In this document: one piece after another, positions 1-6,770 of the stretch
How the letters are laid out: every line of letters begins with the position of its first letter
Position numbering within the stretch: the stretch's first letter is position 1
NCBI GenBank assembly: GCA_038248505.1
Contig: JBBRXJ010000032.1
Location: 1-35,994 of the forward strand
Length of the DNA stretch: 35,994 bases
From: JBBRXJ01 sp038248505
Lineage (GTDB): Bacteria > Bacteroidota > Bacteroidia > Bacteroidales > JBBRXJ01
Direction: 5' to 3'
The notes under the pieces: model-generated
Told to the model about the DNA's origin: nothing
Database searches by the model: none
What the model saw: the letters and a program-made list of their open reading frames with translations, nothing else
Position numbers and translations under genes: made by a program

Positions 1-122
1 AAAGGCAAAAATAACCTTGTAAAGGTTAAAAAACTAAAGATATGTGGTTGTTTTTTTACTGAAATATCAAAAATAATCAAAATAAAACTCCTAAAAATAA
101 AACTGGAACGTTAGGGGGCTTT

Positions 123-1418
123 TTGCAACGGTCTCATATTATGGTTGAAATACCTCAGCGTGAGATTTTACAAAGTGCCCGTCAAATATTGTATATCTCA
201 ATTGCCATATTAATTATTACATTTCTGCTTATTGTATTTATGATTTATACAATTACTGAACAAGCTAAAAGAGAGTCTGTAAATATGGAATCACTTAATA
301 CGCTTGAAAAAAGTCAGCAAAATTTACAAATTGCAACAGCAGCAATTCGAGAAAATGAACGATTACTCGATGCAATATTTAATAAAACAAAGACCTTTGT
401 AGGCTTACTCGATCCATTGGGTCGAATGATTAAAGCAAATAAAGCATTATTAGATTTTATTGGGTTAAATGAAGCAGATGTGATTGGTCGCTTTTTCTGG
501 GAATGCCCTTGGTGGATTCATAGTTTTGAAGAATCAGAACGTTTAAAAAATGCAATATTTCGCGTTGCGTCAGGTGATTTTTATAAAATGGAAACAATTC
601 ATCAATCGCATGATGGAACTATTCATACGATTGATTTTATTATAAATCCAATTAGAAATGCTGAGGGCGATGTGATATATATTCTTCCGGAAGGAAATGA
701 TATTACGGAAATACGAAAGGCCGAACATGCTATTATTTATAACGAAGAACGTTATCGTTTTCTCTCATCTTCTACTTTTGAAGGTGTCATTATTACTAAA
801 GATCGTGACATTATTGATATTAATGATCAACTGCTGAATATTTTTGGCTTTTCGCTTGAAGTCATTAAATCAAAAGGCTTAAAGCAGATAATTCATCCTG
901 ATGATCATAAATTATTTATGCATAAAACATTGAGTCGTTTTATAGAACCATTTGAAATCAGAGGTATTCATGTAAATGGTACCGAAATGTGTATTGAGAT
1001 ACGTGCAAAATATATAGAGAAAAATAGTGAAACTCTTAGAATTTGGGTAGTTCGAGATATTACAGAACGTAAAATAATTGAATTAGAACTTCAAAAATAT
1101 CGTCATAATTTGGAGATATTAGTGCTTGAAAGAACACATGAAATTGAAGCACTAAATGAAGAATTACTACAAACTAATGAGGAACTTGGTATGACTAATG
1201 AGTACTTAGTTTCACAACAAGATGAACTTAAAAACACAATTATTAAACTAAAGGATACACAGAACCAATTAATACAATCGGAGAAAATGGCTGCTCTTGG
1301 TGTTTTAACGGCAGGTATAGCTCATGAAATTAATAATCCAATAAATTTTATTAGTACCTCAACGCAAGGCTTACATTCTATTGTAGCCGATATTTTAAGT
1401 ATTGATGACGAATTTTAA
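123..1418 (+). CDS. Sensor histidine kinase, 5' part (TM-PAS-PAS-HisKA), ended by an in-frame TAA
   Basis: This is the front portion of a membrane sensor kinase that would autophosphorylate on histidine. One hydrophobic helix lies near residues 20-45. Two PAS-type domains follow, about residues 85-200 and 205-320, then a Glu/Leu-rich coiled coil. The HisKA dimerisation segment carries the phospho-acceptor in GIAHEINNP (His401). The reading frame stops at TAA 1416-1418, but the same frame continues for 16 codons into the matching ATPase domain at 1467-2072, so the two parts form one broken gene of about 649 codons. The first codon is TTG; ATG at 141 is a more likely start. An in-frame stop at 60-62 blocks any longer N-terminus, so no periplasmic sensing domain is visible. 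No partner regulator is adjacent. Most likely a recent pseudogene or a base-calling error. Family call is firm; function is uncertain. Confidence 0.85.
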   Translation: MQRSHIMVEIPQREILQSARQILYISIAILIITFLLIVFMIYTITEQAKRESVNMESLNTLEKSQQNLQIATAAIRENERLLDAIFNKTKTFVGLLDPLGRMIKANKALLDFIGLNEADVIGRFFWECPWWIHSFEESERLKNAIFRVASGDFYKMETIHQSHDGTIHTIDFIINPIRNAEGDVIYILPEGNDITEIRKAEHAIIYNEERYRFLSSSTFEGVIITKDRDIIDINDQLLNIFGFSLEVIKSKGLKQIIHPDDHKLFMHKTLSRFIEPFEIRGIHVNGTEMCIEIRAKYIEKNSETLRIWVVRDITERKIIELELQKYRHNLEILVLERTHEIEALNEELLQTNEELGMTNEYLVSQQDELKNTIIKLKDTQNQLIQSEKMAALGVLTAGIAHEINNPINFISTSTQGLHSIVADILSIDDEF

Positions 1419-1466
1419 AAGATAAATAGTAGTAACTGTGACGAACAAATCAAGAAAATTGAGAGT

Positions 1467-2072
1467 ATGCGTCATATTTTGCAATACGATACTGAACTTA
1501 TTATGATGCAACAAGCCATGAAAAGCTTGAATGAAGGAGTAAAGCGAACCGTTGAGATAATTAAAGGTTTACGACTTTTCTCTCATCTTGACCAGGCGGA
1601 GAAAATGCATGCTGATATACATGAAAGTTTAGACTCAGCTATTATGTTTCTAAATAATAAAATTAAAAACAAAATTGTTTTAGTAAAAGAATTTGGTGGT
1701 GTTGCCCCTGTGCTTTGCTATCAAGGCAAGCTTAATCAGGTATTTATGAATATTCTATCAAATGCTGTTGATTCTATTTTAGATAAGGATATTAAAAGTG
1801 AACATGAGTGTATTTGTGTTAAAACAGAAACAGTAAATAATTTTGTGACTATATCTATTAGCGATACAGGGAAGGGAATACCTGAAGATATTAAGAATAA
1901 AATATTTGACCCCTTCTTTACAACGAAAGCGGTTGGTAAGGGTACTGGATTAGGCTTGGCCATTTCTTTAAGTATTATAAATGAACATAATGGAACAATC
2001 AATATTTCTAATAATCTCATGGGTGGTTCCATCTTTATTATTTCAATCCCAATTCAATCAGAGAGTCTATAA
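1467..2072 (+). CDS. Sensor histidine kinase, 3' part (HATPase_c catalytic domain)
   Basis: This is the ATP-binding half of the kinase that begins at 123, in the same reading frame and separated from it by one TAA plus 16 codons. The first 60 residues complete the HisKA helical hairpin. After it come the N box (NQVFMNILSNAVDSIL), the G1 box (DTGKGIPE), the F box (FDPFFTTK) and the G2 box (GTGLGLAIS), all intact and in order. That preservation argues that the stop codon is recent, suppressed or erroneous. On its own this fragment lacks the phosphorylatable histidine and a membrane anchor. ATG 1467 is simply the first ATG after the stop; no ribosome-binding site supports it as a genuine start. 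Confidence 0.8.
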   Translation: MRHILQYDTELIMMQQAMKSLNEGVKRTVEIIKGLRLFSHLDQAEKMHADIHESLDSAIMFLNNKIKNKIVLVKEFGGVAPVLCYQGKLNQVFMNILSNAVDSILDKDIKSEHECICVKTETVNNFVTISISDTGKGIPEDIKNKIFDPFFTTKAVGKGTGLGLAISLSIINEHNGTINISNNLMGGSIFIISIPIQSESL

Positions 2073-2382
2073 TTTCAAAAACAATAGTGATGCAACTTCA
2101 GTCTGGTCTGATAAACTTGGGAAAAACAAATCTCCAACATCAACCGGGAGCTGTTCGCATGTGCTTTTGATATGTGTTTGCCAGTAATACCAAGCTAAAT
2201 ATATATTTAATCTTTGGTATAAATTAAAAATAAGATTGGTAATAAGATAGCCAATAAATTGCTAAATTTACCCGAAATGCACTTATCGTAAATATGTTAA
2301 GGCGAAAGTACGCGGTTCACTATATCGGGTACAATTATATAGCATCATATAGCATTTAGTGTAGAGAAGCGGGTGCAATTTG

Positions 2383-2420
2383 GCCTCTTCCTAAAATCAT
2401 TAAACTTAGGTATTGGAGGC
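2383..2420 (+). other. Interrupted inverted repeat upstream of rpmB
   Basis: GCCTC (2383-2387) pairs with GAGGC (2416-2420), and inside it CCTAA (2390-2394) pairs with TTAGG (2406-2410), leaving an 11-nt loop. No T-run follows, so it is not a standard terminator. It lies about 150 bp upstream of the predicted rpmB transcription start. It could be a degenerate terminator, an operator or chance. Confidence 0.3.
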
Positions 2421-2533
2421 TTACTAGAATTTAATTTAATAATTTTAACTTGATATTAAATTGTTGAAAATCAATATTTTTAGAATCAATTCCAAGTCGT
2501 TTTACTTTGTTTGAGTAAAAATAAGTGAAAATG

Positions 2534-2565
2534 TTTGATTATTAGAAAGAAATTCATGTACTTTG
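2534..2565 (+). promoter_or_regulatory. Probable Bacteroidota-type promoter of the rpmB operon
   Basis: TTTG at 2534-2537 and TACTTTG at 2559-2565 resemble the Bacteroidota -33 (TTTG) and -7 (TANNTTTG) elements, with 21 bp between them. The -7 copy is one base shorter than consensus. Initiation near 2572 would leave a leader of about 28 nt before the rpmB ATG. Confidence 0.5.
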
Positions 2566-2599
2566 CAATCCGGTTTTTTAGAATAAAAAAATAAAGAAA

Positions 2600-2842
2600 A
2601 TGGCGAATATCTGTCAGATTACAGGAAAACATTCGATGACGGGAAATAACGTTTCTCACTCGAACAGAAAGACAAAGAGAAGGTTTATGGTAAACCTCTG
2701 CAAAAAGAAATTCTATCTTCCAGAAGAAGATAGATGGGTGGCTCTTACCATATCTACAGCAGGTATGCGAGTGATCAGCAAAAACGGTTTGGCTAAGGCA
2801 TTGAAGTCAGCCCATGAAAAAGGTTATTTAAACGCTTATTAA
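2600..2842 (+). CDS. rpmB: 50S ribosomal protein L28
   Basis: A structural protein of the large ribosomal subunit. The 80-residue basic protein opens with CQITGKHSMTGNNVSHS and continues with NRKTKRRF, the usual L28 N-terminal layout. The middle (VNLCKKKFYLPEEDRWV) and the helical C-terminus (KNGLAKALKSAHEKG) also fit. The length is normal for Bacteroidota. It is first in the set L28, L33, DUF4295 protein, with 12 bp to rpmG. The start is preceded by an A-rich leader without a Shine-Dalgarno sequence, as is usual in the phylum. Confidence 0.97.
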   Translation: MANICQITGKHSMTGNNVSHSNRKTKRRFMVNLCKKKFYLPEEDRWVALTISTAGMRVISKNGLAKALKSAHEKGYLNAY

Positions 2843-2854
2843 TCAATTTGAACT

Positions 2855-3043
2855 ATGGCTAAAAAGTCAAAAGGCGCAAGAATACAGGTTATTCTTGAGT
2901 GCACAGAGCAAAAAAACTCAAATGTTCCTGGGATATCAAGATATATTACCCAAAAGAACAAAAAAACGACAACCGAAAGGCTTGAACTGAAAAAGTACAA
3001 CCCTTTTTTGAAGAAAGTAACTGTTCATAAAGAAATTAAATAA
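2855..3043 (+). CDS. rpmG: 50S ribosomal protein L33
   Basis: A small basic protein of the large ribosomal subunit, 62 residues, beginning MAKKSKGARIQVILECTE. The family pattern is clear in RIQVILECTEQKN, YITQKNKKTT and ERLELKKYNPFLKK. It sits 12 bp after rpmB and 8 bp before the DUF4295 gene, so all three are probably on one mRNA. The zinc-type L33 carries two CxxC pairs; here only one cysteine is seen (in LECTE), so this is the zinc-free form. Confidence 0.97.
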   Translation: MAKKSKGARIQVILECTEQKNSNVPGISRYITQKNKKTTTERLELKKYNPFLKKVTVHKEIK

Positions 3044-3051
3044 TATAGACT

Positions 3052-3207
3052 ATGGCAAAGAAAGTTGTTGCTACCTTAAAAACTGGTGAAGGCAAAAGTT
3101 TTGTTAAGGTAATTAAAATGATTAAATCTCCTAAAACGGGTTCATACCAATTTAAGGAAGAAATTATAGCTACCGCTACCGCTAAAGATTTTTTCTCTAA
3201 GAAATAA
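3052..3207 (+). CDS. DUF4295 small basic protein
   Basis: A 51-residue protein beginning MAKKVVATLKTGEGKSF and ending AKDFFSKK. It lies 8 bp after rpmG and has the same ATG context (gactATG). The lysine-rich sequence, small size and fixed position after L28 and L33 match the Bacteroidota-specific family DUF4295. Its role is not established; location and charge suggest association with the ribosome (inference). The stop codon is 22 bp before the intrinsic terminator at 3230. Confidence 0.88.
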   Translation: MAKKVVATLKTGEGKSFVKVIKMIKSPKTGSYQFKEEIIATATAKDFFSKK

Positions 3208-3229
3208 TCTTATTATATAAACAGTATTT

Positions 3230-3261
3230 AAGCCTTCCCATTTTTATGAGAAGGCTTTTTT
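3230..3261 (+). terminator. Intrinsic terminator of the rpmB-rpmG-DUF4295 operon
   Basis: AAGCCTTC (3230-3237) pairs perfectly with GAAGGCTT (3250-3257) across a 12-nt loop, and a T-run follows. An ATG at 3246 that could be read as an upstream ftsY start lies in this loop, which argues for the later start at 3279. Confidence 0.85.
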
Positions 3262-3278
3262 GCTTTATCCTAAAAATT

Positions 3279-4262
3279 ATGTCAATACTTGGATTTTTCT
3301 CTAAAGATGCCGATAAGACTCAGGCTACACCTAAGCCTCTTGATAGTGGTTTGCAGGTAACGAGAGAAAGTTTCTTTAAAAAAATGTCGAGAGTTATTGC
3401 TGGCAAGTCCTCAGTAGATACCGAAGTCCTTGATAATCTTGAAGAAATGCTTATTTCATCTGATGTTGGTGTTGATACTACTATTAAAATCATTAAACGT
3501 ATTGAAGATAGGGTAGCCCTTCAGAAATACATGGGAACTTCTGAACTAAATACGATTCTTAAAACAGAGATAAAATCATTATTGGCTGAAAATAAATTAA
3601 GCCAAGGACTCGATATATTTGGCGGAAAACTTTCTGCTAAGCCCTACGTTATTATGGTAATGGGTGTAAATGGTGTTGGTAAAACAACAACTATTGGAAA
3701 GTTAGCGAACCGATTTAAATTAGAAGGTAAAGAGGTGGTACTCGGAGCTGCTGATACTTTTCGTGCTGCAGCTATTGATCAGCTCGAAGTATGGGCGGCT
3801 CGTATTGGCGTACGATTAATTAAACAGCAAATGGGTGCTGATCCTGCTTCTGTAGCTTTTGATACCATGAATGCTGCGATATCTGCAAACGCCGATGTCG
3901 TAATTATTGATACTGCCGGCCGCTTACATAACAAAGTAGGTCTTATGAATGAGCTTACCAAAATAAAACGTGTTATGCAAAAGGTTATTCCTAATGCCCC
4001 ACATGAAACCCTTTTGGTGCTCGATGCCTCAACTGGCCAAAATGCTTTTGAGCAAGCGCGACAGTTTACAGCTGCTACTGAAGTAAACTCATTAGCGCTT
4101 ACTAAACTCGATGGAACGGCTAAAGGTGGTGTTGTTATTGGCATATCACATCAGTTCAAGATTCCCGTTAACTACATTGGTGTAGGCGAACGCCTTGAAG
4201 ACCTCCGCCAATTCAATAGAGATGAATTTGTTGATTCTCTTTTTGGAGAGTCTGAATTATAG
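3279..4262 (+). CDS. ftsY: Signal recognition particle receptor FtsY
   Basis: The GTPase that docks ribosome/SRP complexes at the inner membrane for co-translational insertion. The four-helix N domain spans roughly residues 25-110. The G domain has a P-loop (GVNGVGKTTT, about 129-138), the DTFRAAAIDQLEVWA segment, G3 (DTAGRLHNK), G4 (TKLDGTAKGG) and the closing GVGERLEDLRQFN. With this start the protein is 327 residues and lacks the long acidic A domain of enterobacterial FtsY, as in many bacteria. An in-frame ATG at 3246 would add 11 residues but lies inside the terminator hairpin, so MSILGFFSKDADK is the better N-terminus. rimO follows 46 bp downstream. Confidence 0.95.
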   Translation: MSILGFFSKDADKTQATPKPLDSGLQVTRESFFKKMSRVIAGKSSVDTEVLDNLEEMLISSDVGVDTTIKIIKRIEDRVALQKYMGTSELNTILKTEIKSLLAENKLSQGLDIFGGKLSAKPYVIMVMGVNGVGKTTTIGKLANRFKLEGKEVVLGAADTFRAAAIDQLEVWAARIGVRLIKQQMGADPASVAFDTMNAAISANADVVIIDTAGRLHNKVGLMNELTKIKRVMQKVIPNAPHETLLVLDASTGQNAFEQARQFTAATEVNSLALTKLDGTAKGGVVIGISHQFKIPVNYIGVGERLEDLRQFNRDEFVDSLFGESEL

Positions 4263-4308
4263 TTTTACATTCCGCTTCGCCTATCGTATATAGCATACAG
4301 CCTTCAAA

Positions 4309-5598
4309 ATGGGAAATCTAAAAAGAAAAGTCAATATTATTACACTAGGTTGCTCTAAGAATGTGGTAGACTCTGAGAAGCTAATGAAACAATTACAACA
4401 GCACGGGTATGAAATACGATTCGACTCCGAAGAAGCTTCTGATATTGTAATTATTAATACCTGTGGCTTTATAAATGACGCCAAGCAACAATCTATTGAT
4501 ACCATACTTGAATATATTGATGCTCGTAAAGTAGGTGTTATTAGTGAATTGTACGTTATGGGCTGCCTTACTGAACGGTATCGTGATGATTTGAAGAAAG
4601 AGATTCCTGAAGTTGATGCATACTTTGGTGCTAATAATATTAAAGATATTTTAAGCAGACTAGGAGCAAAATACAATGAGCATCTCCAAACGCAGCGCTA
4701 CCTTTCAACTCCTTCTCATTATGCATATCTCAAAATTTCGGAGGGTTGTAATCGTACGTGTGCATTTTGTGCTATCCCTATGATTAGAGGACCACATCGC
4801 TCTGTAACTATTGAAGATATTGTGACTGAAGCGAGTCTACTGGCAGCGGGTGGGGTTAAAGAATTAATTCTTATCGCACAAGATTTATCCTATTACGGTC
4901 TCGATTTATACAAAAAGCAGCGTTTAGCCGATTTATTAAATGAGCTGGTGAAAATACCTCAGATTAAATGGATAAGGCTGCATTACGCTTTCCCAAATAG
5001 TTTCCCTGCAGATGTACTTCCCTTGATGGCTAATGAAGAGAAAATATGCAAATATCTCGATATTCCATTTCAGCATATTAGTGACAATATGTTGAGCCTA
5101 ATGCGAAGAGGTTCTACTAAAAAGGAAATACTCGAATTAATTGCCAATTTACGAAAACAAGTACCGGGTATCGCATTACGATCATCTCTACTAGTAGGTC
5201 ATCCAGGAGAAACAGCACAAGACTTTCAAGAGTTATTGGATTTTGTTAAAGAAACCCGATTTGAACGACTAGGGGTATTTAGCTATTCGCATGAAGAAGG
5301 AACTCACTCTGGAAATACCCTTACAGATGAACACACAGAAGAGTTGAAAGCGGCGAGGGTAGAGGCTATAATGGAAATTCAAAATGCCATTTCTTCTGAG
5401 ATTAATAATGCTCGTATTGGTACTGAAATGGAAATTTTAATTGATTCAATAGAGGGTGATCATGCTATAGGCCGTACTCGGTATGATTCTCCGGAAGTTG
5501 ATGGCGAAGTGGTATTGAATGAAATTGGAGACATCAAACCAGGATTATTTGTAAAACGAACGATTACGAGTGCCTCAGCATACGATTTAGAAGTGTGA
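4309..5598 (+). CDS. rimO: Ribosomal protein S12 methylthiotransferase RimO
   Basis: A radical-SAM enzyme that adds a methylthio group to a conserved aspartate of ribosomal protein S12. The N-terminal domain supplies Cys15 (LGCSKN), Cys52 (NTCGF) and Cys86 (MGCLTER) for one iron-sulfur cluster. The radical-SAM cluster motif is GCNRTCAFCAIP (Cys147, Cys151, Cys154). The last 65 or so residues form a TRAM domain. KNVVDSEKLM near the N-terminus favours RimO over the tRNA enzyme MiaB. The length of 429 aa is normal. It sits 46 bp after ftsY and probably shares its transcript, and it converges with mqnE. Confidence 0.95.
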   Translation: MGNLKRKVNIITLGCSKNVVDSEKLMKQLQQHGYEIRFDSEEASDIVIINTCGFINDAKQQSIDTILEYIDARKVGVISELYVMGCLTERYRDDLKKEIPEVDAYFGANNIKDILSRLGAKYNEHLQTQRYLSTPSHYAYLKISEGCNRTCAFCAIPMIRGPHRSVTIEDIVTEASLLAAGGVKELILIAQDLSYYGLDLYKKQRLADLLNELVKIPQIKWIRLHYAFPNSFPADVLPLMANEEKICKYLDIPFQHISDNMLSLMRRGSTKKEILELIANLRKQVPGIALRSSLLVGHPGETAQDFQELLDFVKETRFERLGVFSYSHEEGTHSGNTLTDEHTEELKAARVEAIMEIQNAISSEINNARIGTEMEILIDSIEGDHAIGRTRYDSPEVDGEVVLNEIGDIKPGLFVKRTITSASAYDLEV

Positions 5599-5624
5599 TA
5601 ATAAATCTTATTTGAAAAAAAAAA

Positions 5625-6770
5625 CTAAATTATATTTCCTAATGGATTGTATAATGAATCTCGCTCAACAGGTTCTCTGCCTGCATTTCGTATTATAGTT
5701 TCAATCTGACTCACACTTAATTTCTGACTGTGTTTTACCCCTGCCATACTGTAAATACTGGTAGTTTCATCAACTGTTCCATCTAAATCATCGGCACCAA
5801 AGCTAAGTGCTAGTTGGGCTGACTCAAATCCAATCATAGGCCAGTAGGCTTTTATGTGAGCTATGTTATCAATAAAAATTCGTGCAACGGCATAATTTCG
5901 CATATCTTCAATTAATCCACTCTCTGTTTTTAAAGCAAGTTCATTATTGTTTTTTCGATATTTGAGAGGAATAAAAGCATTAAAACCTTTAGTTTCATCT
6001 TGTAAATTCCGAAGTATTTCCATGTGTTCAATGCGATGTTCATAGCTTTCAATATGACCATACAACATTGTCGCATTTGATTGTATCCCTAGCTGATGTG
6101 ACTGGCGATGCACTTCAACCCACATTGCACAATCAATTTTTTCGGGGCATAATTGATTTCGAATATCTTTGTTAAATATCTCAGCACCTCCGCCTGGTAA
6201 TGAATCTAAGCCATTTGATTTAAGTATACTAAGCGTTTCTGAAATGGAAATATGACTCTGTTCGGCCATAAATAATATCTCAGCAGCACTAAAGGCTTTT
6301 AAATGTATATTGGGTAGTATACTTTTAATAGTACGAAGTATTTCTGCATAATAGGCTGTATCTCTATCAGGATGAGCCCCGCCGGTAATATGAATCTCGG
6401 TAATCTTATGATCTTTGTGTTTTTCTGCAATTGTTTTTATTTCATCTATGCTTAAATCCCATGCTCCAGAATCGCCCTTACGGCGAGAGTACGCACAGAA
6501 CTTGCAGTTGTAGGTACATATATTACTTGGCTCAAGGTGTATATTGCGATTGTAATATACTGTGTTGCCACTAATGCGTTCTTTTATTTGCGATGCAAGG
6601 TTGGCTAATAAAGCGATTGGCGCATCTTTATATAATTGTAAGGCCTCAGCACTATCAATGCGTTGTGCTTTCTTTATCTTATTAACGATAGGCTGCAACT
6701 TTTCTGATATGCCTATTAGCTCGTCAATTCCTAGTTCTGTAAGAATCGTCTTGTTAGATTGAGTTGGCAT
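5625..6770 (-). CDS. mqnE: Aminofutalosine synthase MqnE
   Basis: A radical-SAM enzyme of the futalosine route to menaquinone that makes aminofutalosine. The cluster motif CTYNCKFCAYSRRKG gives Cys85, Cys89 and Cys92. Downstream motifs ITGGAHPD, GLDSLPGGGAEIF and LCPEK fit MqnE; the related cyclase MqnC is the main alternative, but GGGAEIF followed by R-x-x-L-CPEK favours MqnE. Length (381 aa) is normal. The start overlaps the last 17 bp of the upstream GT39 gene, so translation is probably coupled. No other menaquinone gene is in the window. Confidence 0.88.
   Translation of the reverse strand: MPTQSNKTILTELGIDELIGISEKLQPIVNKIKKAQRIDSAEALQLYKDAPIALLANLASQIKERISGNTVYYNRNIHLEPSNICTYNCKFCAYSRRKGDSGAWDLSIDEIKTIAEKHKDHKITEIHITGGAHPDRDTAYYAEILRTIKSILPNIHLKAFSAAEILFMAEQSHISISETLSILKSNGLDSLPGGGAEIFNKDIRNQLCPEKIDCAMWVEVHRQSHQLGIQSNATMLYGHIESYEHRIEHMEILRNLQDETKGFNAFIPLKYRKNNNELALKTESGLIEDMRNYAVARIFIDNIAHIKAYWPMIGFESAQLALSFGADDLDGTVDETTSIYSMAGVKHSQKLSVSQIETIIRNAGREPVERDSLYNPLGNII

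Larger units (their letters stand above)
2073..2599. other. 527-bp gap between the kinase and rpmB
   Basis: No convincing gene is present. The gap holds a partial direct repeat (ATATAGCAT twice around 2338-2355), an interrupted hairpin at 2383-2420, and the rpmB promoter near its right end. The stretch just after the kinase may be decayed sequence, but I recognise no protein similarity in it. Confidence 0.6.

Noticed and set aside
3246..3278. Upstream ATG start for ftsY
   Set aside because: The ATG lies in the loop of a perfect terminator hairpin, and the added residues do not belong to the family.
5625..6770. MqnC (cyclic dehypoxanthine futalosine synthase) or ThiH-like enzyme
   Set aside because: The PGGGAEIF...LCPEK pattern fits MqnE better.
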